A stretch of 64,000 nt of DNA from Membranipora membranacea (Eukaryota > Bryozoa > Gymnolaemata > Cheilostomatida > Membraniporidae), in NCBI GenBank assembly GCA_914767715.1, contig OU612070.1, forward strand, positions 23,672,025 to 23,736,024, in the 5' to 3' direction. This document shows positions 36,974-54,540 of the stretch, one piece after another (position 1 is the first letter of the stretch; every line of letters starts with the position of its first letter). The notes under the pieces were generated by a model, which worked only from the letters and a program-made list of their open reading frames with translations, was not told the DNA's origin and did no database searches. The translations under genes and the position numbers were made by a program.

Positions 36974-37892
36974 TGGTCACCTGTCTAAAATTATAATTGT
37001 CTCCTCTTTTCTCTGGTGAGGCACTTCATATAAAAACCATTGGGTGAGATCTGCGGACTGCAAATTCAAAGCTTTCTAGTGAGGTTATCCACAAACCCAA
37101 TATAGTTAAATCGTTTAAAACCTCAGTCTGTACAACATACCTGAAGATGTAGGAAACTATCAAGGAGGCTAATAATTACTGCTTCGTCTTTCATTCATTT
37201 TTTAGCAGATGCTATTGACAATGCTAAGTTCATTTCCTCTTTTGATTAAATGTAAATATCAAGTCATGTCCTTATTCTGCTATAAAATGAGGGTGATAAG
37301 TTTTTAGTATCTTAGTTCAAGAGTTAAACCATTGTATTGATTAGAGGCAGCTATAGCAATAGCATTAATTGATACTCTAGAAAAAGATCAGACACAAGCC
37401 AAATAAATACTGAATTACACGTCAACACAGAGTAAGGACACTTGACTGTGATGTCAAGTACCTGTCTGACGTAATGCAGCAAATCAAGAGCTAACCGGCA
37501 TGGTCCGTCACGATTTGAAAATTGATTTTTTTATGCTTTTTCCTTTGCCTTGGATGTATTGTGTGTGTGGTGTCACAGCTAATGTGCTGACTAACTTATG
37601 TTTCTGCAGGCCCGTAGTTCTGGGGGAGGCAGGATTGCTATATAGAGTTCTCTAAAAAGGCTATAATTGAATATTCCATGTCAGAATCAGCTCATTCGGG
37701 ATTCCATTTACTTTTTAAATGCATTAAATCGCTCAGGGAGGAACTTACTGCTGATGCCTTGGGCTCGCCTTGAAATTTTGCCTCCCCTCCAATTTTCCTA
37801 AACTACGGACCTGATTGTGAGACTGCTTAGTGCTTACATTGGAATGATCTGTTAATAGAGGGGGCCAGTTAGTTTGGCTAGGTTTGAATATC
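36974..37892. other. Intergenic sequence upstream of the SRCR-gene region
   Basis: No gene or repeat recognised. It may contain the promoter of the downstream + strand gene. Confidence 0.35.
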
Positions 37893-40800
37893 ATGGAGTA
37901 TATCTCATATATTGTTATCCTCTCTGAATTCAGTTTTAACTCTATCCAACAGGTAAGGACAATAGCTACAAACTTTAAACTGTTAGAAATCCAGGCATGT
38001 GACGCACATACTAGTTTTACGAAATGGAAGCTGCAAAGTAGGTAACATGTGATCCAACATACCTGTATTTTTCAGTTAGTCCCCTTTCTTGATCCGCCTG
38101 CAGCTCAACGGTAGAATTGGGGAGGAGGGGGATGGGGCAGGCAAAATTAACCTGATATAGCTGCTGCAGTTGTGGATATTGCACTCACAGAGTAAAATAT
38201 ACAGCGGTTTCTACATTTGTCTGGAAAGCACTTTTGCAATTTGATTTTGGGGAGAAATCTGGTGGTTTGTAAGATAAAGTATAATGATTTTAGATGCAAA
38301 ATTGATTTTTTTTTGTTGGAAAATGACTGTCAAGTCAAAAAACAATAGCAGGGTTTAGATAGCAGTTTATTGTAAATCCGCCAAAGACAGTTTACAATTG
38401 TTTAAAAAGGCTCTGTGATTGTAATGGTATATCATTTAAAACTTTGATACTCGTAGGTATAAAACTACATAAAAATCTTTCGGTCTTAACTTTTGGCATC
38501 CTGTATGATTTCCTGCAAAAAGAGTAGCACTGGTTAAGAATATGGGTATCAAAATTTATAAAATTGTTAGCAGTATTTTCGATCCTACAACACACTAAGG
38601 AGTCAGCATCAAAAAATTGAGAATTCTTTAAAAATAGACGGATACAGTTTTTCTCTATTACCCTGAATGGCTGAAAAATACCATAACTCAATGTTATACA
38701 TAAAAATGGGTAATATCAAAGTTTCTATAAAACCGTGTTTTGCTGTTTGCTAAGAAACAGAAGATTGGGCTACCCCTAAAGAGGGACGCAAGGTGCCCTA
38801 ATCCTCATACTGAGAATGTGATACATCCTAGAAAACTAGAATGCATCCTAGCGGTAAGGCCATAGAGGACCTCCTAATCATAAGTGTGCAGCGAGCTGAC
38901 AAAACTGAACTGGCACTAATCGGCCATTGGCAGTGACACTTTGATCTTAGCCAATAGGCCGAGAAGCGTGTTTTTTTGACTTAGATGGATTAACCTGTTT
39001 AAATTTAGAAAAACAATAAAACCTTGTTCTGAGTTTTTTATAGGTCTAACTAGTGTTTTCATGCCACTTTAGGTCATGGCTAAAATATGGGTTAGAGCGT
39101 GGAGTGATACAATTAAAAATTAGTGTTTTTAATAAGGTCAAGGTCATGATATCTGACATGTCTATCTCTGCAGCACAGCTATGATGGTGTTGCCTTCCAT
39201 CAAGAAGGGCAACTACTAGAATTCAAGGTAATGAGACATCAAAGCCGGTTTTCCATTTAGGCCAAGACATTTCTAAATTTTGGGTTTCCATTGTTTTCCC
39301 AACTCTGTTTAGGTGAATTAATTCAGGCCCTATGGTACAGAGATGAACGTATACCTCAACATTTCGCACATGCGCAGATTGTGTGTAGAGAGGTGTTCTG
39401 TGTGTGTGGTCAAAAGAGAGGTCATATGCTAAATTATGGAAAGCTCTGAGGCCTGAAACCGGATGCCCAGGCGAATATCTAATGTTCCGTTAAAACTCAC
39501 AATACCGTGTTTGCCCATAACGCCATGACAAGATTAAACCGATTGTTCACATTTGGACCGGTCGGAACTTTGCTAATTACCCAAAAAGTTTCTGTCTGGT
39601 GGGTCAATTCAGGTGAGCATCCCTTCAATAAAACGTAACAGTGTGAGAGAACAGAGGTGAAAGAAGCTGTCATGAATACCACTTGCTTCTAAGAAATTTG
39701 TTATGTGTGTTTTTTGCAGATTTTATCACAACATACAAATAATGCAGCGGCTCATGTCCGATTCACTAGAATGGAAGCTAATTCTGTTATACGTCTACCA
39801 GATAATATCACTCATATGAAATCTTATACTGCATGTTCCTACTTATGTCATCACACTCCAAGCTGTATAGCATTCAGCTTTGATGAAGACAAATATACTG
39901 GAAACTGTATCACAACATCTCAACTACCAGACACTATTATGGAGGCTGAACCCACCAGAGCTGATATTTATATCAAGGAAGGTTGGTCCTTTCAAGTGAA
40001 GATTCCTCTACTGTGAAAACAAAAATATTGAAATTATGATGCAAAAGGTCAGAGTAAATTGACGTTTGATCCCAAATGCTGCCAGGTGTATTGCAGAATA
40101 AGAATAAAAGTCACTTCTTGAGGTTTGTGTGGCCCATATAGATGACATAATATATAGCAGCAGTTTGCAATCAGGCTACACCTTGGAGTTTGATCAAATT
40201 TTGCTTGATATTAGGTTGCCCCTCACCCCCTCCCTCGAGCCGCTAGCAACAGTGGGTGGTTGCTCAGAAAAAGGAATAATTCAAAATGTAGGATATTGGA
40301 TCAAACTTGATCTTCATTCATATATTGTAGATTTGTATTTAGATGTATTGAAAGATGGTGTAGAGTTTAAAAAGCTAAACAATGTTAAAATAATGAACGG
40401 ATTAATAGGAGGAGACAATGTGAGCACAATACAGGAGGTAGCAGCCAGTGCTCAAGCTTGCCTCAATGTTTGCTTGTTAAAACTAAAAAGCAAATGTAAC
40501 ATATACAGGTAAGGTCGTTTACTTGACCAATCAGAAGAGCGATAAGCGAAATTAATTCTGAGATGATAACTCCTACTGTTTAGTATAGTAAAATAACATC
40601 AGAATTGGGTCGGGTTGCCAGGGGGGTCTTCAATTAGAAAGAGCGATGCATTACTAAAGCAAATTATCACCATCACATCGCTCAAAATTATCACTCACTT
40701 GGTCTATCAATAAGAGAAAATCGTTCTCAAATCACTCACTCAGAGTGTATATAGTTCCATCATTGAGTGAGCGATCTGAAAGCGAGAGCCCTAGCAGTTA

Positions 40801-43800
40801 TCACTCACTCACTGAGTGAGCGATCAGATTGGGATTTTGGCTGTTTCTAATTGAAAGACCCCCCAGGGTTACTAAATCCTCTCTCTAAGGGTGTGATGAA
40901 CTATGGGAACAGAAGTGAATCCTAGTAGTGTGAGGTTGTGAAGAACCTTCTTTGAGTTTGCAGCAAGCTGCCAAAAGCTGAAAGCAGTACTCACCAGCCG
41001 TTGACATTGATACATGTATTAGCAAGTTGGGCCTATAAAAACTTTTAAACAGGATTTACTGGAGCAGAAAATGGGGAACCTCCTTCAATAACATCGGTGC
41101 ATTTCAGCTGAAATCTAACCCCACCTTTATCTGGATCATGTTTGATCCTTTTTCAGGTTGTCCCCATTCTACTGGTAAGCTGTCAGTTATTCTAAGAGGA
41201 GCAGCTCCAAAGTCAGACACAAAGGGTTATACTTGTACTTATTTGTATCCAAGCTGACAATGCAAGTTTCACCGACATTCAAGATATATTTTGAAATGTT
41301 TGTTTGTATCGCAGTTACAGTTTTAACGGCAGTACCTGCATAATATCTACTCTAGATATTTATACTAACTGGACGGATATGATGACAGAGGAAGGCACAA
41401 TCTCCCACTATCGATATAAACAAGGTAAAGTTCCAACTACGACTATGCAAAAATAAGCTTTTTGCACTGAGATCAATTCAATCACAACTTGACGAAGTTT
41501 CTTACCAGCTGAATAAGTGGTTCAAAGGATCAAGTGCAATTTGAAGCAGCAGTTTCCAATCTCCTATACTTGACAATCTCAAATAAAGGATTGAGCAATT
41601 CAACCTTTTAACCAATTGTTAATGGTCAGGTGCGGACCTAGTTCCAGTGCTCAAGCTCTTCCATTTTATCAACCTCATTTGTATATTTTTGACCCCTCAC
41701 CCATTTAACAATTTTTCGTTAGCCTTGTACAACTCATCAATCGATTCAGATGTTGATCAATTTGAGGATAATCATTCATTGGTCAGATAGGAGTGTAGTG
41801 CCGTCATGATATTGTAATTCAATGATAAGCTTTTTTTCCTCTCATTCAAAGGCTTATGGAAGATGGTATATTGTCGGCCCCAGCTTGTCAAAACGCCAAG
41901 ATGGCAGAATCAGGTAACTGGCCCTTGGATGGACGATAGCTTCTCTACTCCAACAACTGCCAACTTGGATGTGCTAGCCTGCAATGGTCCTAATTCTGAA
42001 GTGCTGAAAAGTAATGCTGTTCAATTGTGGGAGCAACTTGATGTTGCTAAGGTAGGCATGTACAGTGCAGTTCACTTAATTCAAACCTCTGGGGACCACA
42101 CAAATTTGTTCTAATTAAGCAGAGTCTGAATAAGGTGACATTAGAATGCATTGAGATCTGACTGAAGGGACCAATTTGCCTTGTCTGAATTAACAGGAGT
42201 TTTGAATTATAAAGTTTGAATTAACCAGCCGTCACTGTAATAAAATTGTCTGTGAAATTTTAACCAGGAACCCAAAGATCCATCTCCTGACAACTCTTGC
42301 TGTCAATGAAACTGGCTACCATTGTTATTTTTATATAACCAGGTTTATCTGGGAGTCTATGTTGCAGAAGCAGAGGTAAAGCATGTATTGTTTGACGGAC
42401 AGGGAACAACGCATGAATCATGGCTGTCCATTTCACAACTAATTTCAAGCAGCTGGTCAAGTCTCAGTAAAGAAAGCACACCTCTAGGTGTCGACTGGTT
42501 TTGGTCTGACACGCCGTGAGTGTTGGGGAATTATCAAACATAAAGGATATCATTTATTTGGTCAACATCAACTCACTCTGCTGTTATCATTCAATATCAG
42601 CAAGACGAGTAGTTATCCTCTCTCTGCCCATATGCAAGTTTCTCGAGATAAGTGGGAATTCCGAGTGAGCCCACAAGCAACTTCATTGTCTCTAGAAGAA
42701 GGTGCATGAGATTTTGGAAATTCGTTCACGTCTTATAGGTTACACAAAGAGACTGAAAGTAGGTTTAAATCTGGTTGTGTGCTGCTGTTAATAAAATAAG
42801 GAGGTGTGACACTTTGGTATTCAAGAGAAGGAACAATATTGTCCTTGCATTAAAACATGAACTACATTGAGATGCAGAAACTCTACAAGTATGACGACCA
42901 GCTGGAAATCATCCGGTTCTATTTTCTCAGCAAGACTAACGAGTAAAGCTGATCTGTGTCTTTTGAGCCTCGATGTTTGTCTTCAACTGCATTTTCGAGG
43001 AGTTCATGATTTTTTGATATAACAATTATCTAAGTTCGTATCTGAGATTATTGTCAGTCTCTGAGTGTGACCTTGAAGGCTGCCCCCCTCCCACCCCTGT
43101 TATATGTTGTAACTTGTATTACTGAATCTTCAACGGACCCAAAATAGATTATGTCTTGAGCAAGCCTTCCATTTGACAAGGAGTTAGAGAAACTCCATGC
43201 CGTTAGGTTATTATGTTGGTGATTTGGTGTTATGAATGCACATGCTCAAATGTCAGCAGACTGTCGGCCAGTCTATCACAACACTTAACAGCTAACAAGT
43301 AGCAGTGTTTTTTATTGCAGGGTACTTACTTGCTGGGGTATGTACAGTGGTTTTTATTGCAGGGTACTGACTTGCCGCGGTATGTACATTGTTCACAGTC
43401 ATAATGGTTGCCCATATGACTTTGTGTACCTGGTAACAATACAGAATCAGGAGATAACTCCTTGTCCGTGGGAAAGATTCGACAATGCCGATCTGCCTAA
43501 GATTCTTTATTCTAATGACGTGAATGAGGCAAGCAATGCTCTTCAACGTAAGTTATTAGCGGTCACAATTGATCATTCACTCACTAGTCATGCTCAAACA
43601 ACGATGTATAGGCTATTTTATAAGCACAATAAATAGAGGAGCAGTGTAAGCTATAGTATTGGGGTGTCTTATAGATAGCTAGCATCAGTTTTGGCTACTC
43701 AAGGTGCAGCTTTTATAATGTAACAGACATTTAATAGGTTCAAATAGTGTGTGCTAATATAGGATAGGATAAATATTTTCTTCTTGCGTATCCTCTGCCC

Positions 43801-46800
43801 CTTATGATGACAAATACCTCCAACTTTCTATAAGATACACTGAGCACTTATTACAATTATTTCTGCCATATAAATAATGCCGAGAAGATAGTTATCCAAC
43901 ATTCTCTATGCTTGTAAGAAGCTTCTGTAATATTTGTGCATTTATCTCGGACTAACACACACCTATGTGCATTGTCTCATACTGTTTTGTAGTACAAGAA
44001 GCTGACAGCATAAGAATATATATCCAGATCTAACATCCTCAGCTTAGGCAGGATTCTTGGCTACTCACCAACAATCCGCTCAGGCTGAAGCAGCTAAAGA
44101 ACACAAAGAGGAGATATTAGAGTCTGGATTTCACTGTGAATGAAATTTGAGATAGTTTATCTCTTTTACTTTTGATATTATCTGCTGTTTTATACGAACT
44201 TTAACAACTACTGATCACATGGCACTCACCCTTACGCCCCGGACTATCATAACCTAGATGCTCTTTTTTTGTGATCTAACTTCCTATGACCAAATACGTT
44301 AATTTGCAAAACTACAACCTTGCACTTTAGTTGGAGAGTAAATAAATTTAATTTTCAGAAGGACATTTTAATACAGCAGCAACCCTCAGCAACATAGCTT
44401 CTCTTGTTCAGTTTTTAGCGTCAGCTACCCGACTTGGCTCTTCTTTTTACCTTACTCCAACTCTACATAAGTATGTGAATAACTAATCCTCTAGTAATTT
44501 GAACTCTGTTTAACTAATCCGCCAGAACCGACATCTGGAAACAAGGATTACCCGCTGTCCCATGTCTTACACAACCTGTATCGACTGCAACTTTCTCTCC
44601 TTTCTGTATCAAAGTTTGATCCGAGATGCAGATCAAATTTAACAGAACGCTGCAGTCCAACCTCGAATATAAGGCCCAGGGGAGGCTTTACAGATCTTCC
44701 CAATCTGGAGCGTTCTGTCACCTGCTCCTCAGCTTATCGCTGCTTTGTTTTCCTTGTCGAGCGGTAAGAGGACCAGGATGGCTCACTCTGGTCTTCCATC
44801 CAAAGAAAATTCTTTAGGGGATTTGGAAAGATAAGGATGCGCTGTTGTAATGGCAAGCATTATCATTGTTCATACAGCTGTATAAATCGTGAGCTGTGTA
44901 AATTTATCTGCAAAATCTAAAGGGATAGATATGTATCCCAATTTTTGGCATCTTTTCCCTTCAACATAGGCTAAGGGTGGTGGTATATGTGGTCAGTGGA
45001 AATGAGCGGTTGATAATGTAACGTCTCCAACTTGCATTGTAGTCATCTGAGCACTTAGACTAGATGTATTTAAAACATGTTATCCTCTCTTTTTAGAATA
45101 AATGTTACAATAGTCGAAGCAACAACAAACAACTTCCAAGGAAGTACATGTATCAAGAATATTTGTCAGTATTTATTTTTTTGAATCCAGGGCTCTCATA
45201 TGGTGGTAGTTCATGTGTATATTTTTGTAAACATAGTTTACTTATGTTTAACCAGGAAGAATGGTTGAATTTTCTACCATAACATTGGGAAGTAGACAAT
45301 ATAGTTTTGAGTTATCCTATTTTATTTCGTGAGGGAACAACTTCCATTAGTGAAAATGATTTCCTTATTCGAGCATCCATTGTTACAATCACTACGGTCC
45401 CATATTTTGAATGAGTGGTCCTCTCCCGAATCTAATGAAGAATGCTTACAATTTCCATCATGATAAAACATTAAAAAGGACCGTGAACAGAAGGTATTGG
45501 AACTAAGCGCGCTATCCATTCATCTACGCGGTTCAATGCAAACGGAAGTTAACCTTGATGCTATTCTCATGTATCGTTTGGCCTTCATACCTATGGCACA
45601 TCAAAATATTGCAACAAAGTGAATGTCCAAGGTACAGCATCTATGGTACATGTGACATATCAACTTACAGGATTTCTCAGGGTGTTATTGTGTGGTCTGT
45701 TATGGTCGCAGTCAATTTTGTTACTTGTTAAGCATTCTTGAACAGGACTTTTATAAGTGTAAACAGGTCTTTGTCAAATTGCTCATCAACCAACGATTTG
45801 GTTTTGCTTAATTCGGTCGAAGAGTTCTTATCAAAATCAAACTACAGAAGCTAACGAAAAAACTCTTCTACAAGAGTAAAGGCTGTGGGGCAAGAGAGAT
45901 ACATCACAGGTTGAGCAAATTTGCCGGAAATTTCTGAGGGTAACATTCAAAAATATCTGCTGAGCATATCCATCAAGACCCAATCGCGTGCTGCCTTTAC
46001 AAACAAAGCACCATTCAAGCCAATCAGATCAGAACAGGTCATGAAAAGCATTCAAATTGATCGCTACATTCTGTCAGTTCACAACGTAAACCACAAAAGA
46101 TTAAGTCTGCCTTATGGCAGGAAATCTAAAGTTTGAGGGAGTTTGTTTTCAAAAAGCTATGTGACTATAAAAAACAGTAATATTTGTTTGAATATTCTAC
46201 ACATATTTTATTAGGGTCTCATGCTGCTAATGCTGGTTGACTGCAGCATGCACTTTTACTCTACAATTGGCCTTATCACACCAGATATATAAAATATTTA
46301 CATTGTCTTGTGGCATATGATTAGATTACATCAGATAACAACCATGTTATAGGTACGTGTTCATCAGTAAATCTGGGACTTCCCCAAACTTCAATGATCA
46401 GTTTTATGATTTTTGGCAGCTCCTTAATTTATAGATAGAGTACATAGTAGATGGCATAGTACATTATGATATGATAAGAGTTCATGTAGGTCAGAGAGTT
46501 GAATACTACTTGGGGACACTTACAACCCCTTTCAGCTTCTCTGCGGTGCTATTTTCATTTTGCTTGAATTTCAGACAGCCAGCTCAGGGCATACTCCTGC
46601 ATCTGTAAACTAAAGATCCGAGTGCCGCTTCGAGGTAAGTGTGTTCAAATTTCATCACAGACTGCTCTTGCTGATATAACATTTTTTACAAGCTCTGTCA
46701 ATAGAGCTTCCATGTTTCCCTCTTTTCATCAAACCTTATCATCTTTATAATAGTTGTTCACTGTTTGTTAGTCACCGTGTAGATGATTGATCCGCCATCA

Positions 46801-46906
46801 CTCTTATATACTCTTATGCAGAAGTTCATCCAGGTCATGAATTTAATGGAAACAGATGTTGTGTTCAGGCTGCTGATGATAATGGCTGCTATAAGTACTT
46901 CCAAAG
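37893..46906 (+). CDS. Extracellular PAN / fucolectin-like / PAN protein, 5' part of an SRCR gene or a separate gene
   Basis: Proposed exons: 37893-37952 (hydrophobic start MEYISYIVILSEFSF), 39174-39227, about 39720-39981, 40142-40508, 41315-41424, 41852-42051, 42343-42515, 43363-43547 (or from 43321), 46575-46634, 46822-46906. Phases agree throughout; the first two exons are the least certain. The third exon is PAN/apple-like (CSYLCHHTPSCIAFSF). The fourth resembles a fucolectin/FTP domain (YWIKLDLHSYIVDL) and runs into a second PAN domain (CLNVCLLKLKSKC). The rest is a Cys/Trp-rich region I do not recognise (LGVDWFWSDTP, CRGMYIVHSHNGCPYDF). The last exon ends in phase 2, but the SRCR exon at 47751 needs phase 1. 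Either an exon is missing between them or two genes abut. Confidence 0.55.
38392..38691 (-). mobile_element. LINE reverse-transcriptase C-terminal fragment
   Basis: The - strand frame contains RMPKVKTERFLCSFIP and then KVLNDIPLQSQSLFKQL before a stop. This is the usual R.KTERF..SFIP..I..LN.LP end of non-LTR retrotransposon polyproteins. It lies just 3' (on the - strand) of the inverted U2-headed repeat. Confidence 0.65.
38741..38968 (-). mobile_element. SINE-like repeat with a U2 snRNA-like head, copy 2
   Basis: Inverted copy of 168-398. It begins on the - strand with CGCTTCTCGGCCTATTGGC and ends at AAACAGCA. The head and first ~75 bases are nearly identical to copy 1; the body differs at scattered positions. 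Lies in a proposed first intron. Confidence 0.75.
40619..40866. mobile_element. MITE with CACTCA-rich palindromic interior
   Basis: Terminal inverted repeats C(A/T)GGGGGGTCTT...CAATTAGAAA on both ends. Flanks GGTTGC and GGTTAC are a possible imperfect duplication. The interior is built from repeated TCACTCACT and its complement AGTGAGCGATC. Superfamily not determined; hAT-like is possible. Confidence 0.7.
43321..43404 (+). repeat. 42 bp tandem duplication creating two in-frame splice acceptors
   Basis: TTTTTATTGCAG followed by GGTACTNACTTGC and GGTATGTAC occurs twice, 42 bp apart, with acceptors ending at 43320 and 43362. Both give phase 2 and an open frame. The upstream acceptor would add 14 residues (VLTCWGMYSGFYCR) before the otherwise similar VLTCRGMY. 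Confidence 0.8.
43548..46574. other. Large intron or gap between exons of the SRCR-gene region
   Basis: No exon with matching phase found on the + strand. A - strand Cys-containing frame at 45322-45519 has no recognised family. The dispersed repeat at 46185-46475 lies at its end. Confidence 0.4.
46185..46475. repeat. Dispersed repeat of about 290 bp, copy 2
   Basis: Colinear with 23525-23815, same orientation; shared GGGACTTCCCCAAACTTCAA and GGCATAGTACATT. Confidence 0.7.
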
Positions 46907-47226
46907 GTAAGATAACAGTAGAGTAGATGTGTTACAGTACAATCTAATGTATGACTGCCATTAACCCATTCCTTTTTGGGGAAGGTGAGGTGATCGGTGA
47001 GCATGCTTGATATTCACTGCCAGGCAATTGGCACCGCATCATTTGTTGCTGGGGGAGCTTCCAAAGGTTGACTGCTAAACACTCCTCCGAAACTCATCAC
47101 CTTTTTTTTTCTTCTTTCTGTATTTTGCTATAAAGTAACATTGTAAATTAAGAGAAATAAATGTTCGAAGAAAGTAAATAAAAGCATGGGTCAGCCAGAT
47201 AGTCTGTGAACTAGAGTGATGGCCAA

Positions 47227-47490
47227 TCATGACAAGCCCAGACAAAACATGCCCACCGTACCCGCTATCCAACACACGACCAGAGACGCCCCGCCAGCCC
47301 AACTGTGAGATCTATGTCCCAAAACTTCCAAAAGGTACGTGTTGAACAAGGATATGCCATTGCTCAACAAGGACCTCTCTCCTCGCGCGTTGTTGGTCTT
47401 AATAATTTTAAGTTTGTTGGATCTAGTGTTGTACTCATGGTTTGTTTTCATATTTAAAGTATCTTGAATTGAATATGATTTTAATAAAAG
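47227..47490 (-). mobile_element. LINE reverse-transcriptase C-terminal fragment
   Basis: The - strand frame reads HEYNTRSNKLKI and GERSLLSNGISLFN. This is the YNTR...GxRS...NG..LWN signature at the end of non-LTR retrotransposon polyproteins. It sits between the last PAN-region exon and the first SRCR exon. Confidence 0.6.
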
Positions 47491-47695
47491 TTTTAAAGTC
47501 ACAAAATGTTGTGTTAATCCATGACTTATATTTCAAGTCGGTTTAACGCAGCATATCAATTCACAGATTTTCATGCTTTGATGATACTTTTAGATTCAAT
47601 CTAGATTACGGAAACTTATGTGTATCTGTCATTACCTTTGATGGCAAAAGGTTGTTGCTAAATTATAAACATTATTTTTATGATAAACATTATAG

Positions 47696-53234
<5,539 letters not shown>

Positions 53235-54540
53235 GAAACATATAAACATCACCACAACTCACAGCAAAAAATCATATGTCATAACTTTTTTTAACCCGTT
53301 TTCATTTTTCATAAAGTGTTGTAATAATGATGCTTGCTCTTAATGAGAAAACAGCTTGAATATCTGAAGCAAAAGCTTTTCAAATTGTTTTCTCTCCCTC
53401 TGTTATTGCAACAAAATTAAGTGAATCTTGAATCAATTTGGCTAGCTGTAGTATGGTAGCCAAGGCTAGTAGCATCTTGTATCAAATCAACCATCACCAT
53501 GCCCGAAGGGACCACTATGGTATCACTGAACTGTATATTGGATATAAACATAAATATATAAACATCATAAAATTTATTTTCTGATATGGAAGAAACCTAC
53601 CAGCATTCCTACCCACTCCACGACACCCCGCATAGGTGTGGGACTGACAGGCTATTTATTGTTATGATTTTAAAGACTAATGTGCATCATCGTAGTACTC
53701 ATGGCGAACATAGACTTCAAAACATGTAGACCAATTTAACCCATGTCTGGTCATCCAGCTTAGAATTAAGGAGAATAATAATATGTGTTACACACGCTGC
53801 TTGGCATTTCCTTGTAACACTAGGATAGCTGAATTACATGAAAAATGTCATAATACCATTCATATTTGTGGTTTGGATATGGCATGTGACAGGAAGCACA
53901 AAACAAACTTTTCCCTCTTGCACTGTGATTTATTGCATGACACATCACACTGTTATGTGTGCTCCATTGCATCATGGTCTAAACAAATCTATACTCAATA
54001 GAATGTGTTGTTGGATATTAAATCGTTGATGGAGGAGGTGTGTTTTTTTGCTGACACTTTAAGCAAACTATTTGACACTGACAATGATTGATTAATGGCT
54101 GACACGATACAAACTATGATGACCTCTGATGAAATATGATGGTCTGCGTGCAGTTTCTCTTCAGTGTCAATGAGATATCTAGGTGCACATTACATTATAA
54201 AATATATCTGAAACGCATGCATCAAACTTTTTGGCAAAACATGTTTTGGTTCCGTCCAGTGCGGAAGGACATACGACAGCACAAACAAGGTTTTGAAAAC
54301 TAAGTATGGAGAATAATTATTTGCTGGTGAGTGAAGATATTTGGAGAATATATGACTATAGCTATAATCCAAAGTGTGTCAACCTCTCGGAGGATTCTTG
54401 TTGAAATTGTAAACTTTGTCAACAATGATATGTACCTTCTTCCAGTTCTTTCAGGCTGCATAATGTTTCATACAGTCAACAGTTATTTCATGTCCTTAAC
54501 CAATCAGATCAATGGAAGTTAAGAGCTAGTGAGAATTTGA
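53235..54540. other. Intergenic space between the two module-containing genes
   Basis: No gene or clear repeat recognised; it should contain the 3' UTR of the SRCR gene and the promoter of the NHL gene. Confidence 0.4.

Noticed and set aside
45322-45519. Minus-strand Cys-containing frame as a gene
   Set aside because: No recognisable family and no supporting neighbouring exons; kept only as a remark.
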